Positions 5,924 to 8,863 of a DNA stretch of 8,863 bases are shown here, piece by piece. The notes below the pieces were generated by a model that saw nothing but the letters and a program-made list of their open reading frames with translations, did not search any database and was not told the DNA's origin. Made by a program: the position numbers and the translations under genes. The stretch is from JBEKEX01 sp050013615. GTDB lineage: Bacteria > Chloroflexota > Anaerolineae > Anaerolineales > Anaerolineaceae. The DNA lies in NCBI GenBank assembly GCA_050013615.1, contig JBEKEX010000108.1, positions 1 to 8,863 of the forward strand. Direction: 5' to 3'. Each line of letters opens with the position of its first letter. Within the stretch, counting starts at the first letter, position 1.

Positions 5924-7447
5924 ATGGGAGAAAACAACGAACTGGAAAAAACGCTCTGGGCAGCCGCAGATAAAATGCGTTCCAACATGGACGCGGCTGA
6001 ATATAAACATGTTGTGTTAGGACTTATTTTTCTCAAGTACATTTCCGATGCATTCAACGATTTATATCAAAAGCTCGCAGAAAATAAAGGTGAAGAAGAA
6101 GGTGCTAATCCAGAAGACCCGGATGAGTACCTTGCCAAAAATGTCTTCTTCGTGCCCGAAAAGGCACGCTGGCAATATTTACAGGATCATGCCAAGCAGC
6201 CGGAGATCGGCAAATACCTCGACGATGCCATGGATGCCATCGAGCGGATTAACCCGCCCCTTAAGGGGGTACTGCCCAAGATATATGGCGATCCTGAGCT
6301 GAACAAGCAGCGTCTGGGAGAGTTAATTGACCTGATCGGTACGATTGGCTTCCATCAGGATGCACATAAAACACAGGACTTGCTCGGACGCGTCTATGAA
6401 TATTTTTTGGGTCAATTTGCGGATGCGGAAGGCAAAAAAGGTGGGCAATTCTATACACCCGCCAGCATTGTAAAATTGCTTGTAGAAATGATCGAGCCCT
6501 TCAACGGTCGCGTATATGACGGCTGCTGCGGCAGCGGCGGTATGTTTGTTCAGAGTGAAAAATTCGTACGCAACCATCAAGGTAATATCAAAGATTTATC
6601 GATCTTTGGACAGGAATCCAACCCCACCACCCTACGCCTGGCGCGTATGAACCTGGCCATTCGCGGCATCGATGCACAACTCGAATTAGGCGATACTTTC
6701 TTGAATGATCGTCATCCCGACCTTAAAGCAGATTTTATATTAGCCAATCCACCTTTCAATATCAGCGACTGGAGCGGGGAGCAGTTGCGCAATGACATTC
6801 GCTGGCAGTACGGTGTGCCACCGGAGGGGAATGCCAATTATGCCTGGTTACAGCATTTTGCGCATAAGCTCAGTCCAACCGGTATTGCCGGGATTGTGCT
6901 GGCAAACGGTAGTATGAATAGCAATACCGGCGGAGAAGGCGAAATTCGCAAGAATATGATTGAAGCCGGGCTGGTGGACTGTATGGTGGCGCTTCCGGCT
7001 CAGCTTTTTTACAATACCATGATTCCGGCTTGCCTGTGGTTTTTGGCGCGCAACCGCACCAACCATAAATTCCGCGATCGTTCCAATGAGCTTCTATTTA
7101 TCGATGCCCGCAAACTCGGAGCGATGATCAATCGGCGCAATAAAGAGTTTTCTGATGAAGATATTGCCAAGGTCGCTGGAACTTACCACGCCTGGCGTGG
7201 CGAGGGCGGTGCTTATAAAGATCAGCCCGGCTTTTGCAAGGCAGCCACCATTGATGAAGTACGTGCTAACAATTATGTGCTGATGCCAGGACGCTATGTG
7301 GGCACGGAAGAGGAAGAGGATGACGGTGTGCCCTTTGAAGAGAAAATGAATAAGCTGACCGCACAATTGGCTGAACAATTCGCTCGTGGAAATGAACTGC
7401 AACAGCGGATTCGTGAGGAATTAAAAGGGATCGGTTATGAATTTTGA
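5924..7447 (+). CDS. hsdM: Type I restriction-modification methyltransferase subunit HsdM
   Basis: This 507-residue protein is the modification subunit of a type I system. With HsdS it methylates adenine in a bipartite DNA target, and with HsdR it forms the restriction complex. An HsdM_N helical domain (about 8-140) is followed by the catalytic domain. GQFYTP (174-179) precedes the SAM-binding motif I, DGCCGSGG (199-206), where the common form is DPxxGSGG. Motif IV NPPF (275-278) marks an N6-adenine methyltransferase. The C-terminal tail is helical, as expected for contact with HsdS. Length and motif order are normal and the frame is intact. The ATG has AGGAG six bases upstream (5913-5917), and the last 11 bases overlap hsdS. 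Confidence 0.97.
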   Translation: MGENNELEKTLWAAADKMRSNMDAAEYKHVVLGLIFLKYISDAFNDLYQKLAENKGEEEGANPEDPDEYLAKNVFFVPEKARWQYLQDHAKQPEIGKYLDDAMDAIERINPPLKGVLPKIYGDPELNKQRLGELIDLIGTIGFHQDAHKTQDLLGRVYEYFLGQFADAEGKKGGQFYTPASIVKLLVEMIEPFNGRVYDGCCGSGGMFVQSEKFVRNHQGNIKDLSIFGQESNPTTLRLARMNLAIRGIDAQLELGDTFLNDRHPDLKADFILANPPFNISDWSGEQLRNDIRWQYGVPPEGNANYAWLQHFAHKLSPTGIAGIVLANGSMNSNTGGEGEIRKNMIEAGLVDCMVALPAQLFYNTMIPACLWFLARNRTNHKFRDRSNELLFIDARKLGAMINRRNKEFSDEDIAKVAGTYHAWRGEGGAYKDQPGFCKAATIDEVRANNYVLMPGRYVGTEEEEDDGVPFEEKMNKLTAQLAEQFARGNELQQRIREELKGIGYEF

Positions 7448-8684
7448 TTGGAAAATAATTACTTTACGAGAAGCCGGTGTCTCTCTTATTGATTGCGACC
7501 ACAAAACTCCAACCGCTCAATTAAGTGGATATCCATACATTGCAATACCGCAATTAAATAATGGAAGAATTGATTTGTCAAATGTAAGACATATCAGCTT
7601 AGAAGACTATGAATTATGGACAAAAAAAGCCAAACCTCAAGCTAATGATATTATTCTCTCTCGTAGATGTAACCCTGGGGAAACTGCGTATGTTCCACCG
7701 AATCTTGATTGTGCAATTGGTCAAAATCTTGTTTTACTTAGGTCAAATGGGAAAACTATATACCCACCATTTCTTCGCTGGTTAGTGAGAGGGACTGAGT
7801 GGTGGAATCAAATAGAAAAATATATGAATACAGGCGCTATTTTTAATAGCCTGAAATGCGCTGAAATTCCAAATATTGAATTATCGATACCCCCTCTTCC
7901 AACCCAACATCGTATCGCTGATATTCTCTCATCGCTGGATGACAAGATCGAGTTCAACCGTCAAACAAACTCCACCCTCGAAGCCATTGCCCAAGCTATT
8001 TTCAAGGAGTGGTTTGTCAATTTCAGCTTTCCTGACGCGACCGGTGAGATGATTGAGAGTGAGCTGGGCATGATTCCAAAGGGGTGGAGAGTGGGAAGAT
8101 TGGGAGATATTTTAAGCTCAATTGAGACAGGAGCTAGACCTAAAGGTGGTGTGGGATATCTATCCAAAGGAATACCCAGTATAGGAGCAGAAAATATTAT
8201 TGGTTTGGGGGTTTATAATTATTCGAAAGAAAAATTTATTTCTATCAAATTTTTTACAAAAATGAATAAGGGTATTATTAAATCAGGTGACGTGCTGCTA
8301 TATAAAGATGGAGCAAGTCTTGGTCGAAAATCCATATTTATGGACGAGTTTCCACATAAAATTTGTGCGGTAAACGAGCACGTATTCATTTTAAGAACTA
8401 ATAATCAATTAAACCAGATATATCTATATTTTTGGCTTGATCAAAGTTTTATGACAGATAATATCAAGAATTTAAACGCGAACTCTGCACAGCCTGGCAT
8501 AAATCAACCCGGTGTAACTAGCCTACCAATTTTGATTCCCAATAAAAAAACAATAGATGAATATGAACAAATAGTTGGACCTCTTTTGAGTAAACTTTTT
8601 AATAATTGCAAAGAATCTGCATCTCTTTCTCAAATACGCGATTCACTGTTGTCAAAATTGATAAACGGAGAAATAAAGTTGTAG
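7437..8684 (+). CDS. hsdS: Type I restriction-modification specificity subunit HsdS
   Basis: This 415-residue protein is the DNA-recognition subunit. It has two target-recognition domains, at about 1-150 and 214-370, each reading one half of a split target. They are separated by a conserved helix at about 154-195 (PLPTQHRIADILSSLDD, then FKEWFVNF), with a second at the C-terminus (372-412, ending LLSKLINGEIKL). The motif IPKGW (213-217) opens the second domain, as is usual. The gene is full length and intact, so methylation should be functional if hsdM is expressed. It starts inside the end of hsdM, implying coupled translation. The recognition-domain DNA is clearly more A+T-rich than the central helix DNA, consistent with domain exchange. 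The DNA target cannot be predicted from sequence alone. Confidence 0.95.
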   Translation: MNFDWKIITLREAGVSLIDCDHKTPTAQLSGYPYIAIPQLNNGRIDLSNVRHISLEDYELWTKKAKPQANDIILSRRCNPGETAYVPPNLDCAIGQNLVLLRSNGKTIYPPFLRWLVRGTEWWNQIEKYMNTGAIFNSLKCAEIPNIELSIPPLPTQHRIADILSSLDDKIEFNRQTNSTLEAIAQAIFKEWFVNFSFPDATGEMIESELGMIPKGWRVGRLGDILSSIETGARPKGGVGYLSKGIPSIGAENIIGLGVYNYSKEKFISIKFFTKMNKGIIKSGDVLLYKDGASLGRKSIFMDEFPHKICAVNEHVFILRTNNQLNQIYLYFWLDQSFMTDNIKNLNANSAQPGINQPGVTSLPILIPNKKTIDEYEQIVGPLLSKLFNNCKESASLSQIRDSLLSKLINGEIKL

Positions 8685-8695
8685 CAGGGGATTAA

Positions 8696-8863
8696 ATGAA
8701 AAAGAGAAACCGTAAGGTAGGCTCGGTTAGAAATGAACTCATTGCCAAAGCAAGAGAGTCAATGTTATGCGCCGTACAGATTTTTAACAACCCTAATATA
8801 TTATTTAAATCTGAGAGCTTTATCGTCTTGGCCATTATCTCTTGGACCTATTTAATGCATGCT
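8696..8863 (+). CDS. DUF3644-like protein, N-terminal part (cut by window edge)
   Basis: An open frame starts with the ATG at 8696, 11 bases after the hsdS stop and just after an AGGGG ribosome site. It runs 56 codons to the window edge without a stop. After a basic start (KKRNRKVGSVR), the chain contains AVQIFNNPN (26-34) and SESFIVLAIISWTYLMHA (39-56). This resembles the N-terminal helices of DUF3644 proteins as I recall them, a family of unknown function often found inside type I restriction loci. The tight spacing makes it part of the hsd operon. A defence-related or regulatory role is inferred from context only. The assignment rests on a short fragment. Confidence 0.7.
   Translation, partial: MKKRNRKVGSVRNELIAKARESMLCAVQIFNNPNILFKSESFIVLAIISWTYLMHA

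Overview
This window joins two unrelated blocks of bacterial DNA. Minus-strand genes fill roughly 410-5662 and plus-strand genes fill roughly 5700-8863, with their promoters close together around 5640-5740. The host is a bacterium that lives at least partly without oxygen, because the first block encodes an oxygen-sensitive glycyl radical enzyme and its iron-sulfur activase. Lineage cannot be fixed from the sequence. An anaerobic environmental group such as Chloroflexota (Anaerolineae) is a guess only.

Block 1 (minus strand, visibly G+C-rich) reads as one operon in the order regulator, enzyme, activase, flavoprotein. A FadR-type GntR regulator (4892-5614) is followed with no gap by an 838-residue glycyl radical enzyme (2375-4891). 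The activase (1377-2375) overlaps the enzyme gene by one base (TGATG). After 50 bases comes an unusual protein with two PNPOx-like split-barrel halves (469-1326). A hairpin plus T-rich tract (409-445) ends the operon. A promoter, a FadR-type operator (TGGT-AAA-ACCA) and a well-placed ribosome binding site before an internal GTG suggest an autoregulated operon controlled by a small carboxylic acid. The enzyme has the Cys-x-Glu active-site signature and the C-terminal glycyl radical loop. No microcompartment, small-subunit or transporter genes are nearby, so its substrate is unassigned. This is the best candidate for something undescribed.

Block 2 (plus strand, progressively A+T-rich) is a type I restriction-modification locus: hsdM (5924-7447), hsdS (7437-8684, overlapping by 11 bases), and the start of a DUF3644-like gene (from 8696) cut by the window edge. 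hsdR is not in the window. Between the promoter and hsdM lies a relic of an excisionase-like helix-turn-helix gene, interrupted by an in-frame TGA.

The left end (1-408) has no convincing gene. It holds a perfect 13-bp inverted repeat, two short palindromes and a weak promoter-like pair.
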